Assembly: GCF_000276665.1 (NCBI RefSeq)
Contig: NW_004955417.1
Span: 11,442,600-11,506,599 of the forward strand
Reading direction: 5' to 3'
Origin: Chinchilla lanigera
Lineage: Eukaryota > Chordata > Mammalia > Rodentia > Chinchillidae
DNA: 64,000 nucleotides
Shown here: in pieces, positions 23,700 to 35,665 of the stretch
How positions within the stretch are numbered: the first letter of the stretch is position 1
Layout of the letters: each line of letters begins with the position of its first letter
Notes under the pieces: generated by a model
The model's database searches: none
Told to the model about the DNA's origin: nothing
What the model saw: only the letters and a program-made list of their open reading frames with translations
Position numbers and translations under genes: made by a program

Positions 23700-25990
23700 C
23701 TGGTCTCTGACTTTACTTTTATCCTTTCATTGTCATCTCTTTTTTTGGCTCTACTTCCTAATTTTTTTTTTTTATCTTTTCCTTTTTCAGGCCTAAATTA
23801 GATGCAGCAAGAAGGGCTGGGTGGTGAGTGGAGTGAGCAAGTGACAAAGGAGGAGAGATAAGATCAAAGAGGTTGCAAGTGTCATCTTAAGGGAATCCTG
23901 TGGGCTATGTTAGGGTGTTTAGCTTTTAGTTGAGTCAAGTGGGAGTCCCTGAAGAGTTTTGAGCAAAGGAGTAATGTGACCTTAGTTTCATTTTCAGAGG
24001 ATCCCTCTGCTGCTGTGGGCAGACAGACTATAGGTGGGGGTGACTATTTGAGTAGCCACTGCAGTAATGCATGCAAAAGACCCTGTGGCTTGGGCTGGCC
24101 TGTGGTGCAGGTGAGAAGTGATTGGGTTCTGTGCTGTTAGTGGGCACTGAGAAAGTAACTGAGGTGGGGAGCCAGTGAGCCTGCCCCTTGGGGTCCCACA
24201 GTGAGGGGAAAGGTTTTGAGTTCGTTCCACCAGGGTCTTGGCAGTGGACAGTCTATAGGCCAGCAGAAGCAGGTGGCCAACACTCTGAGGACCTAGAGCA
24301 CAGAAAGAGCCAAGGTGGGGGCTCGTTCAGCCAGTGGGGGGTTCTTCTCACAGTGGTCAAGATAACAGACCACTATGTCACCTGCTGGGAACACTTCAGA
24401 AGAGTTTTCAGGATAGGCTGACACCCAGACACCGGGAGACACCACAGTGAGCAGCAGATGAGGGTAGTATAGGACACACTTAGTGGCTCAAGGGTGCACA
24501 AGTGTCACCTCATGTTCACTTGCCATGTTTTCCCTTTAGGGGAAGGAAACACCCTGAATGTGAGTTTGTACTTTGAGGGAAAATTTATCCCAGATGAAAC
24601 TGCTTTCAACGGGAAGAGGCTAAGCATAACTAGGAAGTGTATTATCCCTGTTGTGTTGTGCCCAAGGAATGACAGGTTTTGAGCTCGCTCCACTTAGAAG
24701 AAACCAGGTTGCACACTGGAATGGCAGCGAGTTCCAGACCTTTGATACCTATGTTACCAGTTGGAAAAATGGAGTTGCTTTTTTATAATGGCGATGAAGT
24801 CTGGTCCCTACATTTGTTCTGCCATGCCGAGGGGGTGGTTCTGTCTTCCCCCGGGCACAGAGAGGGCCACCACTTCAGTATCATAGGATGCTTAAGGGAT
24901 TGTAGAGGATGTTCATTGACCCTAGGAAAATCTAGTCAGAAGGTGACGGCAATCTCACTATTTCGGTTTTGTGTACATGAAGAAAACTGTGGGTAAAGTT
25001 GGCATAAGAGCAGCGTCCTCTTTTCAAACAGATCCATCCCCACCCCCACCCGCACCCCTCCCAGGCAGCCACTGCCCTTGGCCGTAGAGTTGATACTGTG
25101 GAGCAGCCCTCTTACCTGCATTTGGCTCCTGAATGGAAACCAGTGAGGTGCCTGAATATGCTCTTCTCAGCCTTGGGACCCTTTCTGAGAGCCCACAGCC
25201 CTTCCTCAAGCTGCTCTGAGGGTCCAGCGAGGAAGCAAGACACTTTTTTGGCACATGGCCCACGTGTGACTTCACAGTCCGGGCATGCTGTGATGTCAGC
25301 TTTACCCTGAAGCCTTGCAAAAGGATGAAACCAACCCCGGGAAGCCTGCAAGTCTAGGGGAGGTGCAGACAATTCTAGGAGCTTTGGGGGAGAGGTCTGC
25401 ATTTCTGACTACTCATGGAATGAAACCTAGCACCTTGTGTTAGCATCCTGGACGAGGCCGGGGAAGATAGATGGTGGTGTTGGCTCACATCTGCTGTGGT
25501 CCTGGTGGCCCCTCCACTGTCCAGTAACCTGAGAAACGTGGTGCTGGCAGCCAGTGAAGAGGGCGGGGTGGGGGCTGGTGCTCTTCCAGCAAAGCGGGGT
25601 TGGACTGCTTCCTTGGCGTGTGCCTGGATATGATTTGCTTTCCCCAGTACCAGACCTCGGGCTTCATGTGAACTGACAGAAAATAAGAAACTACCAGCAG
25701 AAAGTGTCTCATCTGGCTCTTTTCCAGACATTGTCCTTGTGAGCCTGGTGGGGCTCTGACAGCCTGTTGGTTTGTGGATTTAAGGAAGAAAAGTCAGGGC
25801 GCACCCTGCTTGTTCCAAAAAGAATGTAAGGTCATTTGGAAATGCACCATGACCCAGTGAAATGACATATGGCTCTCCCTCCATATTTGGTGAAGGTGAT
25901 TACGAAGAGAAACAAGGGCTAAACTGACATATTGCTAATAGGAGCTGGAGGTGAAGGGAGCCACGTAGTCCTTGGCTTCTTTTATGGGTG
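23700..25990. other. No gene seen; unique-looking sequence
   Basis: Several overlapping frames of 60-118 codons occur on both strands between 24.9 and 25.7 kb, where GC is higher. None dominates, has domain similarity or shows splice context. Confidence 0.5.
25881..25890. promoter_or_regulatory. CArG-box match (possible SRF site)
   Basis: CCATATTTGG fits CC(A/T)6GG exactly. It lies in a unique AT-balanced block (about 25780-26010). One 10-mer is weak evidence for function; there is no promoter in view. Confidence 0.2.
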
Positions 25991-26019
25991 CTATTAAAAC
26001 GGCACATTATGGCACCTCC

Positions 26020-26310
26020 ATAAAGTGTTGTGAGGATGAAATGAACTTAAATGCAAAGTGCTTAACCCGATACCCTAACATAGGAATGATCTGTACATGT
26101 CAGCTATCATTCTTGCAGTGCTGATGTTAATTTCTCTTGTGTGGTGCTTCTAAGTGGTGGTCTTGCCTAGTGGTTCCACTGACTGTAGACTTGAGTTTGA
26201 CTGTGAATTTACTGCCATAGATTAAATGACCTCTCTAAACCTTAACTTCCATACTTATCGCATGGAAATGATAATTCCCACCTCACTGCCTTGTCATGAA
26301 AGAACACAAG
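26020..26310 (+). mobile_element. MIR SINE relics (two adjacent fragments)
   Basis: The first part (26020-26125) resembles a MIR 3' half ('gttgtgaggatgaaatgaac', 'gcaaagtgcttaacccgata'). The second (26140-26305) resembles a MIR 5' half ('gacttgagtttgactgtgaa', 'aaatgacctctctaaacctt', 'catggaaatgataattccca'). They run in the same orientation. Confidence 0.7.
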
Positions 26311-26314
26311 AATG

Positions 26315-26520
26315 TCCCAATGTCTTTGCTGTGGTTGTCATAAACAGTGTCAGAGACTGGGCAGCTTAAACAACAGAAATCTATTTCTCACAGTGCTGGA
26401 GGAGGGAGAGTTCAGAATCAAGGTTCCAGCAAGGTGGGTTTCATTCTGAAACCCCTTCTTTTGGCTTGTAGGTGGCTGCCATCTCATTGTGTGTTCCTAT
26501 GATGTCTTTGTGCACAGCGG

Positions 26521-26563
<43 letters not shown>

Positions 26564-26690
26564 TGCAATCAAGAGAATCTTAAGAGGATACCAATCACAT
26601 CATGACTGCCTCATTTTCATCATGTGATCATTAACGTATTCATCTGGGGTGGAGAAACAACATAAATATCCAGTCCACAACAGGTGATTA
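26315..26690 (-). mobile_element. MLT1-like LTR, reverse, interrupted by (CA)n
   Basis: 'gctgtggttgtcataaacag', 'agactgggcagcttaaacaa', 'atctatttctcacagtgctg', 'agttcagaatcaaggttcca' and later 'caatcacatcatgactgcct', 'ggagaaacaacataaatatc' follow the reversed MLT1 order. A pure CA tract occupies about 26523-26558. Confidence 0.8.
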
Positions 26691-28025
26691 TGTCAAGCCT
26701 TGGTCCTTCCAGGTGTGTATGGGAGTCCTAAAGCTTGGCTGGCCCCTGCCCCTGCTGTCTCTCAGTGGATACAGTCAGCACTCAGGGGATGTTTGGGTGA
26801 CTTAGCTGAGCATGTCAGTGTCTACTAATTAGCAGTCTGCAACTCCTACAGAGGGGAAAGAACATTTCTTGGGAAGCACTTTCAACTCAAAGCAATTTCT
26901 TAGTAGAAAAAAAAAAAAACACTTGGGCTTCCAACATGATGCCTTTTGCTTGATTTCTCTCAGCCAATATGGAATACTGTGAAATATGCACACCTAACCA
27001 TGGGCCGTGGGCCTGGAGAAGCTGAGAGGAACTGAGGTTTCTAGGTCTGCCTGAAAAAGTGCTGTCAGCTGTCTTGCATATTTAAGGAATTGCTGTTGTC
27101 TCTCAGGTCAGTTTTCTGAGGCGTTTTAAAGTAAAGAAACATCTTCTGGCACGTCAAAATGCAACCAGCATATCAAAGTGCAAAATTCAGCCACAGAAGA
27201 AAATGAACACAGCACAATGAGTTCTTAAGACATTTCCTTGCCTGAGCAGTCTTCTCAGAGCTAGGCTTTCATGCTTTTGTCTTTCTCCAATTAAAAAATG
27301 AAACAAAACCAGGCCCTGAAGAGGGAGACATCCTTTTAAGGGGTTAGGGTGCCAAGGTTCCAAACTAAGTGATCACCTAGAAATTAAAAAGGGCTAAATG
27401 GGTTTCTTAAAAACACTTTTCTCTTTGGCATAGAACTTTAAACTTTTTAGAATATTTTCAGATCTATTATCTCAGTTATCTTAATGACCACCTTGTGTGG
27501 AAGGGCAGAGACATTTAGGGTCCAGAGTCCAGGGATGTTAAATGTTTTCCAGCAGATCTTTTAGCTGGCTGGCAACCAAAAGAAAGATCTAAAAACAAGG
27601 CTACACAAGTGTGAGCCTTGAACAGTTTGAGGCTCCCATCCAGGGTGAGGCCAATAATGAGTGCTTCCTTTTGTCCAGATCAGTCAGGATGCAGGAAGCG
27701 TCTGGGAGAAATTCTGGTGAAGGAGACATTGTTTACCTGCCGTGGAAGACATGATGACATGGAATGTAGGTAGGTTGGGCATGGCAGATGCCTCAGAATT
27801 ATCAAAACATTTGTTTCTCATCATTAACAGCAGCAACAAATAGTTATTAAGTGCTAGCTCTGTGTGAGATCCATGGCAACAAGACAGGGTGAATAAGACA
27901 TGATGTTTGCAGTTCGTCTGGGGAGGTTGAACACAGGTATTTGAAGCAACACAAACATCAATCTAAGATGGTATTTTCTGGGTGCCAGATGTGTGGGCAA
28001 GTGAGAGAAATAACAGTTTGAAGAG
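26691..28025. other. No gene seen
   Basis: There is a 12-base A-run near 26909. A weak MIR- or L2-like stretch lies at 27830-27920 ('aatagttattaagtgctagc'). Otherwise this is unassigned sequence. Confidence 0.45.
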
Positions 28026-28029
28026 TCAC

Positions 28030-28081
28030 AGAGGGAGGGAGGGAGGGAGGGAGGGGGAGAGAGAGAGATAGAGAGAGAGAT

Positions 28082-28138
<57 letters not shown>

Positions 28139-28140
28139 AC
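28030..28140. repeat. (GGGA)n / (GA)n purine microsatellite
   Basis: About seven GGGA units run into a long GA tract with a few GATA interruptions. The reverse-strand frame of alternating Leu-Ser comes from this repeat. Confidence 0.97.
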
Positions 28141-28504
28141 GAGAGAATAGACAGACAGGCAGACAGATCCGCTGAGATGGTCAGAGGGATTTATAGAGAG
28201 AGGACCTCAGAAGGTGCAGAAAAATCGAGACACCATTTATGGTTGTGACAAATAAGGTAGAGATATACAAAGCTTCTTGGTAGGCAGGGACATGAGTGAA
28301 TTAGTTTGGCAGGCATGATGAGATGATTTAAAATGAGGAATGGGGAATCACAATGGCAAGAAAGATAGAATGGGGCTGGAATATCAGGAGAAAAATGATG
28401 TGGGACTTCATGCTACAGGTCATGGAAAAGCAGGGGAAGTTTCTGAATGTGTGTAAGAGCAGAGCACAGGGACCAGCACGTTCTTTGGGAAGGCTGCCAT
28501 CATA

Positions 28505-28895
28505 ATTGCCTTAGTTTCTCCTTGCTGGAACATAATACCTGACACCCACATATTAAAGGAGGGAGGTTCATTTTGGCTTACGGTTTCTAGAGGGTTCAGT
28601 CCATAGTTGGCTGGCTTTAAGGTCCGAAGGGCATGGTGGAAGGCATGGGTGGAGGAAAGCTGCTCACATCATGACAGCCAGAAAGTAGAGGGAGAAAGGA
28701 GGAGAGAGGGAGATGCACCCCTCTAGGTCACACCCTAGTCACTGCCTTTTCTGATCAGACCCCACCTCCCAATAGCGTATTGATTAATCCATTGATGAAT
28801 ACAGTGCTCCCATGATCCCATCACCTCCACAAAGTGCACCTCTGGACACAGAAGCATTTGGGGAGACATTCTAGATCCAAATAACAGTAGTCCTG
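28505..28895 (-). mobile_element. Rodent MaLR-type LTR, reverse, near full length
   Basis: 'agtttctccttgctggaaca', 'cctgacacccacatattaaa', 'gggttcagtccatagttggc', 'gctgctcacatcatgacagc', 'cccacctcccaatagcgtat' and 'gacattctagatccaaataa' give one of the fuller copies of the LTR family repeated through this window. Confidence 0.75.
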
Positions 28896-29690
28896 GCTTC
28901 CCAGAGTGCCTTCCAGAGGGGCTTTCATTAAGGAAATTGCTGCCTAGTTCTAGGCACTGTGCTAGTTCCTGCAGATACAAAGGTGAATCACAGTTTCTGC
29001 TTTTAGAGTTTGGGTTTCAGTATCAGGTACTTGGATCAGTGCAAACTCTCTTTAGTAAGGAAGATTTATTGCCCACTGTTGCCAGTCTGACTCCTTTTTA
29101 CCTCCCATGTCTTTCTCATGCCAATCTCTTTTAACATTCTTCCTTTTAGTTTAGTAAATATATTCCATTATATTTCTGGTAAAGTCTGTGGGAAATTTTG
29201 AGTTGCTGTCTCTTCAAGCTGACTGAGAGTCCTCTGATCTCAATTTCACAATCATGTGTTGATTTTATTGGGTAACCCGCAAGGGACAACCCTCATTTAT
29301 TATATGTCTAAATTATTAAAGAATGCTCCATTGTGGTGCCCAATTATAGGTTCAACCATACTCCTTGAAAGCTTGGAATGTCTGAAATCTAATATTTCAT
29401 TCTAATTTGAAAATGGGATTGGAAGTCGCTCATTTCCTGTCTTCCAATACCTCTCCACTTTTCACATTGCACATTGGTAATTGACACAGTGGTAGATTCT
29501 CTTTATACTGGATGAAGATTTGACTCAATGTGGAGACTTGAAACATTTAAAGCTGTCAAATGTTCTCTTCTAGCCCTTTAACTTCTAGGGTCTCAGTATT
29601 TTTCCCCCCAAAATCATAGTCACCACCACCATCTTCAATTTTACATATCTATTATGTGTTAGGAAATATGCTAAGAAATCTCTTGGGTGC
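28896..29690. other. No gene seen
   Basis: Short frames only; no repeat body recognised. Confidence 0.45.
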
Positions 29691-29694
29691 CTGA

Positions 29695-29835
29695 AGTTCT
29701 AGTGTAAAAATGATCTGTACTGTTTCTAATGGTCTTTGAAAATAGATATTAATATTTTTATTATACAGATAATTAAAGGAGGTCAGATTAAATCATTTTC
29801 TTAAGACCACATGAATCCTAAGTAGAGATACACAC
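29695..29835 (-). mobile_element. MIR SINE relic
   Basis: 'ttattatacagataattaaa', 'gattaaatcattttcttaag' and 'accacatgaatcctaagtag' are recognisable but strongly diverged from the reversed MIR pattern. Confidence 0.5.
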
Positions 29836-29999
29836 ATCTAAATGCGGGTCTATTCAGTTCCAAAGCTGAACTTTGAATCACTGCATTACAGCTCCGTGTA
29901 CCCTACATGCTGTACTTCTTTATAGCCATATATGCTGCTGGTGCGACACTCAATACCTCCCTCTTTTGGTTTCATCTTTGGAGAGGACCATAAGAAGGC

Positions 30000-30190
30000 A
30001 GATTGGCTGGGTCATTATAGCGAAGCCTGGAAATCAGATAGTTGTGAATTTAAATCCCCTCTCTACTTACTTACTATCTTGATGATACTTCTTAAAATTT
30101 TAGAGCTTTAGTTTCCATATCTGTTAAAAGAGGATATTGTGAGGTTTCAGAGAGCTGTGTAGTTCCTGAGACAAAGCTTAGAATAAGAGC
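30000..30190 (+). mobile_element. MIR SINE, forward
   Basis: 'gtgaatttaaatcccctctc', 'tacttactatcttgatgata', 'gagctttagtttccatatct' and 'gttaaaagaggatattgtga' follow the MIR order through the core. Confidence 0.75.
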
Positions 30191-30589
30191 ATTGGCTCAG
30201 TAGAAGGGCTTCTATATGGTCTGGACTCATAGTCTGGAGGAACCCCAATTCTTTGGCACAACTCCTGTGGTGCAATTTCTTCCTAACTACTTTCTCCTGT
30301 CAAGTTCTTCCAGCCACCTCTTTCCTCCACCCTGGAGTTCTGACTCTTCTCCATTGCAGGGACTTTTTTTAGGCTTCTATCTCTGGCTATTTCCTACAGT
30401 CTGCCCCTTTAACTTGAATGGCTTCTTAGTTCTTTTATCTGCTTTGGCTTGAGAGTCATTCAGATGTATAGCACACATAATTGATGACTGGCTCCAGGAA
30501 TTTAAAAACAGGCAAAAATAGGACATAGCATACAGGTCATTGGCACTGATTCTTTATTGTCCAGATGTCCTGGGACATACTGTGCTTTC

Positions 30590-30735
30590 CTATCTGAAGC
30601 AGCAATGTCAGCGTCCCCTGGAAACTTGCTAAAACCCTAACTCTTGGCCTGCACTACTGAGACTGTGGATGTTGCCAGTTACTTGTGTTAAGAAGCCCTG
30701 CAGGGAAGTCTGATGCACTTGCACGTTTTAGGTTC
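30590..30735 (+). mobile_element. MER5A-like hAT relic
   Basis: 'gcagcaatgtcagcgtcccc', 'tggaaacttgctaaaaccct', then 'agaagccctgcagggaagtc' and 'tgatgcacttgcacgtttta' match the MER5-type order. The copy is divergent. Confidence 0.6.
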
Positions 30736-31295
30736 TCTTTAGGAACCCCTTGAAAAGCCCCCTGAATTGGGATCTTTGTTGTAGATCACCAGTCTTCCCA
30801 GATACTCACTTCTTGAAACTAGCCTCAGCCTATGACCAGGTGTTAGTTGCCGCATTAGTTTGAACTAATTCATGAACTTGTGCCAGGAGCTTTGCTCTGC
30901 TAATGCAAATAAATACCTTTGGTAGAGACCAAATAGCTTCTCAGAACTTAACTTTTACAGAGACTCATTTTATTAGATTTGAATTAAATTTAGATGAAGT
31001 TCTTGCTTCTTTAAAAAAATTATAATCTTTTAATCATTTAGTTTAAGTGACATAGCTTTCTTTTACTATAGCCCAAGTGTCCCTTTGTCTCTTGAGTTAC
31101 CTTTCTCTAATGTATTTGGTGTGGAGTTATTTTTAAGCCTATTATTTAAAGCATGTCTTATATGAAATCTTGCTTGAGGGCTGTCCTTGGATTATAGCTT
31201 ATAGATTACATTGAGAAGACATAAATAACTTCAACAACTTATACGGCTGGTATTGACTAAAGATTGAAAATATTCAGGGAGCATTAGCTCTATCA
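30736..31295. other. No gene seen
   Basis: AT-rich sequence with only short frames. Confidence 0.45.
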
Positions 31296-31299
31296 GAGA

Positions 31300-31405
31300 G
31301 TGTAACTCCTAGGGAGAGGGAATATACCTTATTTGCTTTTATGTTCCAATTATCTAGCACCATGCCTACCAAGAGTTTACTGCCTGTAGTGCCTACTCTA
31401 CACTA
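31300..31405 (+). mobile_element. L2 LINE 3' end fragment
   Basis: 'gtgtaactcctagggagagg', 'ttatgttccaattatctagc', 'accatgcctaccaagagttt' follow the L2 3' tail pattern in which a 'stop-gap' sentence of 'ctccttgagggcaggga' type precedes 'cctagcacagtgcctggc'. Confidence 0.5.
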
Positions 31406-31869
31406 GGATTTGACACTTTTTAATGATGAACAGCAGATATGGTTGCTGTCCTCATAAAGCTTATAATCTCTTGGTGCTCAATGAACAGTTATTATGATTT
31501 AGTGAAAAAACAATGTATTATTAAGGGAGACTGAGATTCTATCAGATTTCTTGGACCCAGACGTTACTGTTGGGGAGCATCAATTAGTGAACCGAAAAAT
31601 GAAGCTGGGTGAATATGGTATTTAAAAATATTCCAGTAGCAGAGGTGAAACTAACTCTAGTTGGAGCCTATTAGAGAAGTCATCACTGTTTGCAAAGAGA
31701 TGAAAATAAGCTATTCCCTGAGCACCTTGGGATAGCAGAAATCATGGTAATGTCAACAGGAACAGTCCTGGCTGTGGTTGAATACTCGTGAGGAGCCAAT
31801 AGGCTGCTGAGTGCTGTGCAGCTCTTGCTCTTAGTCTTGTGAATGATAGACAAAGAATCTCATGCCTTC

Positions 31870-32010
31870 CAGCTCTGCCATCAACCTGTGTAGTGACTGG
31901 TGCATCACTCTGCATCTCAGGGTTCTTGTCTATAAAAATTAGGGGATAATGCTAAATGTGTCTATGATTTTCAAGTTGATGATTCTATTCTTTTTGTGTG
32001 CCTTGTTAAC
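31870..32010 (+). mobile_element. MIR SINE relic
   Basis: 'gtgtagtgactggtgcatca', 'ctctgcatctcagggttctt', 'gtctataaaaattaggggat' resemble the MIR core, forward. Confidence 0.55.
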
Positions 32011-32329
32011 AGTTAACATAAAAGTGTTCAGTCACTGAGTTAGGTTTAAACACCTCTCAAAGCACTGTTAGAAACGCAGATAACATAGAAGCTTTAATAA
32101 ATTTTGCACATGTACTCGGGCATGGCATAGTGTCTACAGAGGGAATTTCTTTAAACAGCATCCTGCGTTAGAAAGGTACATATATGACTGTTTCTAGAAC
32201 TGTTCTATTCTTCTATACTGACTGTATCCCAGAAAATGATTTTTACTTTATGTAAATAACAAAGCAATGCATATTACTTTAAAAACGTGTGTCCATTACA
32301 TCACATTGTTTTGCTAATAAACAGACTAT

Positions 32330-34225
32330 AGAATTTATACTAAATTTATGAGACATGCAACAGAATGCTACAGCATTCTTGAGCCACCACTGTTTTACAA
32401 ATTTGGCATCTGCAGGCCTCAAAAGGCTGAAATGTCTTAAATTTATTTACACCCTGCAGTTTCCTTAGGGAACTGTTTTCCATAAGCTAATGAGGCGCTG
32501 GTGCAAGGCCTCTCTGTTATTCCTGGCAGGAACACTGAGACACATCGCCTGCTGCTCTGCTTTTTCCCTCAGTAGTCCAGTGCAAATAATAAATATGGGG
32601 AAATACATCATCTCTTTGAATGTGGGAGCCAAGCTGTGGGCCTGCCAAGGCTGAAACAAAGCAATTGCGAACTTGGAGCCCTCACAGATCCTGTACCACA
32701 TGTACCCGTGTTTCAGGGACACCTTCAGTGTGGCCTCTATCATGTCTATTTACTTATTTTAAGCACACAGGCACTCTCTTGAAATCTACTCTATAAAGAA
32801 GATCTTTCTTAGGAATTTTTCTTTTCATGGAGCAAATGTTATTCTGAGGTGGGGGAGCTTGTCTTCTGCATTGTGGCTTTAATAGGAAGACTTAATCAGG
32901 TAAGGTGCCCAGTGTCATGTTGGGACCAGTGAGGAAGGAAGCAGGGCACATGCCTCACCTTCATGCATGCTCATTGGCAAGCTGGGGCAGGGATGTTCAG
33001 ATTAGGAGGGCTGCTCTTACCAGGGCAGTCACTCTCATGGATCCAAGGAGATAAATATGGTGGAGGCCCTGTTGCATACTTTTCATGCAGTAGGTTCCAG
33101 TGAAAGAATGGATGAATGGAGGTTGCCGCCTTGTTTCTGCTCTCCCCTGACAGCAACCTAGTATATGGAACTTAAAGTGGTATTAATATCAGGGAATCCA
33201 ACAGATTAAACAGGGGCAGGGATTTTCCAGCTCTTGAACTTTTCCCAGCCCTTGAGCTCAGCCTCTGAAACAAGTAGATATCCTTACCTCTAACTGTCTT
33301 CTGATATCACCTTTATCTAGCTTAACTTCATACAGGGAATTAAATCTTACTGGTTTAATTGCACATGCATTCCCCTTCTCTTTTCTGCTTTGTTTTCTCT
33401 GCTGGCCACTCAGAACTGGTTAAGGTCAAGCCATAAGTGTTTCCTGAATTTGGGAAGGCAGTGAAGAGAATTTAGAAAAACGTTTTTGATGGCTTATGAA
33501 AAATGAATTTCTTTCCAGTAATTGGGAAAATATTTTTACCTTTGCTATAGTTCTTAGGTGGTCTTATGGCTATAAGGCAAAGATAAACTCAGGAGAAGAT
33601 TATAGACCTGACATTTTTGAAAGTCCTTTTCCAGTTCTGGGACTTAACTGCAATTGTGCTAGTCTTCATACCTAGCGCACAGTGGTTCACCAGCCAGGCA
33701 TGACCCCCGACAAAGATGGAAAGTGGGTAAAACTTCTCTTGTGCCTCTCAGTCTCTTCCCATGGTGTCCCACCTCTCCCACTTACCTTTCTAATTGCTTC
33801 TTCTGGCTGACGATAATGTATTCTTGGATTTTGCCTTGGTTGGCTATCTCTCAAGGTGTTATGAGAAGCAGAATGTTAGCCATTCAGAACTTAAGAATTT
33901 CTAAAGAAAAAAGGACCAGTAAAAGGACAGATGTGGGCATTAAAGTCCAGGTTCCACTGCAAATTGGTCCATGTGCCTGTGGACTTTGGATCTCTTTGGG
34001 GCACATGAGTGCCCCACTAGATGCAAAGTCAAGTAAGATCTACCCTTGTGTCCACTTTCTCTGTTTCTCTGAGCCTGCAGATCTGAATGCTGGGAGTCGC
34101 TTCATGCTGCTTCAGTTTGGAATAGGAATAGTCGCTTCTCCCTTGGTTCCCCATATAGAGAGGGGTGAACTGAGGGAAAACCAGAAACTATGGAGTGTTG
34201 TGAGATTGTTTTGCTTCATGCCATG
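32330..34225. other. No gene confirmed; unique sequence with a low-decay appearance at 32.4-32.8 kb
   Basis: No repeat was recognised at 32460-32760, where a 92-codon reverse frame is open. A forward frame of 176 codons at 33723-34253 runs into the downstream LTR and is judged chance. Neither has exon signals that I can support. Confidence 0.4.
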
Positions 34226-34229
34226 TGCC

Positions 34230-34445
34230 TTAGTTACTTTTCTAAGTTGCTGAGACAAAATACCCAACATCCAAAGTTAAAAGAGGAAAGATTTATTTTG
34301 GCTTACAGTTTGTAGAAGTTTCAGTGCAAAATTGGTTGGCTCCAAGATAGAGTGGCATGGAAGAGGAGCAATGCAGAGGAGAAACAGTCCATGGTGTGGC
34401 AGAGCAGGCAGAAGGTGACAAAAAAAGCAAAGAAGTAAGGGGGCA

Positions 34446-34505
<60 letters not shown>

Positions 34506-34765
34506 GCAGCAGCCACCATCACCACCACCTTCTTCTCCCTTTTATCTCTTCCAGGCTACCTTCCTTTTGGGTGCTGCCACCCACACTCAGGGTGGGCCTT
34601 CCCATTATCCACAGACGGAACTATGCCAAACAATCAGTGGACTAATTTAGTAATCACACACTCTTAATCTCAGCAGCACACACTCTAGATCTACCTCTGA
34701 AAAAGCACCACTTATAACCACATGAGGCCTTGTGGGGACATCTAGACATAAACCATAACACCATA
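34230..34765 (-). mobile_element. Rodent MaLR-type LTR, reverse, containing a CAG tract
   Basis: 'cttagttacttttctaagtt', 'gctgagacaaaatacccaac', 'gatttattttggcttacagt' open the reversed LTR. It closes with 'ggtgggccttcccattatcc', 'acaatcagtggactaattta' and 'cctctgaaaaagcaccactt'. The CAG microsatellite lies in the middle. Confidence 0.75.
34444..34512. repeat. (CAG)n trinucleotide tract, 18 pure units
   Basis: CAG CAA precedes an uninterrupted run of 18 CAG units (34450-34503), followed by CGG CAG CAG. It gives a poly-Gln frame on the plus strand and a poly-Ala frame on the minus strand; neither is supported as a gene because the tract sits within a solo LTR. Confidence 0.97.
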
Positions 34766-34784
34766 TGCTTCACACATATTACCT

Positions 34785-34960
34785 CTACAATTGCATGCTT
34801 GAGTTAAATGTATGAGATGCATAATTTTTTCACCATTTTACAGATAAGGAAATGGAAATTCTCAGACTATAAGTGGTTCCTCTAAATCGCATAGTTAATA
34901 TTGGCACAGCTGAGATACACACACAGGCTGGTCCCCCCAACCCCCGCTGCTATACTATAG
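34785..34960 (-). mobile_element. MIR SINE, reverse
   Basis: 'caccattttacagataagga', 'aatggaaattctcagactat' and 'ctctaaatcgcatagttaat' follow the reversed MIR core. Confidence 0.7.
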
Positions 34961-35560
34961 TACCTTGCTCAGTCTCTTAGCTTTGCGAGTTGTCTGGGCA
35001 AATGGAATTAATAGCAGGGCAGACCATCTGGCTATGCTCCAGGCCAACACTGCACTGGAAGTACCAGGGTCTGTTCGTGATAAAGTTCTGGGGTTTGGGC
35101 AAAGAAGAAGATAAAACAGTCTGTCCCTTCAGGGAATTAGCAATTGCTTTGGGTGCCTCCTAGCAGAGTTACATCTTTGGAGGCTTCAATGAAATTATGT
35201 TTACTCATATTAGCTACTGTTATCTTAATCATTGTGTAAACATTAGATTCCAACCTCACTCAGCTTAGGGAGACATACTGGGGAATGTGATGGGGTCTTT
35301 AGGACAGAGGAATCCTAAGGGGAAAGCCTCACTTTAAAGACAGTGCTTCTCAATGTGATAAGTAGAACAAAAGAAGATTGTGGACAACCAGAGGCAATAT
35401 GAGCTTGCTAAGGAGGGCTGCAATAGGGAAAAGTCCCTGACAATGGATAAAGGAGATAGGAGAAAGAGAAGATGAGAAAACAGTGTCATCTCTCTGATAA
35501 GTGAAGACAGTTTTGCAGGGGAGTGTTCTCGAGACTGATGCCTGTGATGGCATCCAGGAT
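34961..35560. other. No gene seen
   Basis: Unassigned sequence with short frames only. Confidence 0.45.
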
Positions 35561-35567
35561 GTGGAAG

Positions 35568-35665
35568 GTTTTTTTTTGGCAGAGTCTTGCTATTTTGTAC
35601 AGGTTGAACTCAAGTGATTCTCCCACTTCAGCCTCCCAAGTAGTTGGGACTACAGGTAGACTTTG
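35568..35665 (-). mobile_element. Partial 7SL-derived SINE (B1-like)
   Basis: The T-run and 'ggcagagtcttgctattttg' pass directly to 'gaactcaagtgattctccca' and 'agcctcccaagtagttggga', ending 'ctacagg'. This is a reversed 7SL-type SINE lacking much of its middle. Confidence 0.75.

Noticed and set aside
27958..28140. Leu-Ser repeat protein frame on the reverse strand
   Set aside because: It is a translation of the GA microsatellite.
33723..34253. 176-codon forward open frame
   Set aside because: It has no recognisable domain, runs into the start of a reverse-oriented LTR at 34230, and lacks exon signals; chance is the simplest explanation.
34357..34650. Poly-glutamine protein frame
   Set aside because: The glutamines come from the CAG microsatellite in a solo LTR; there is no conserved sequence around it.
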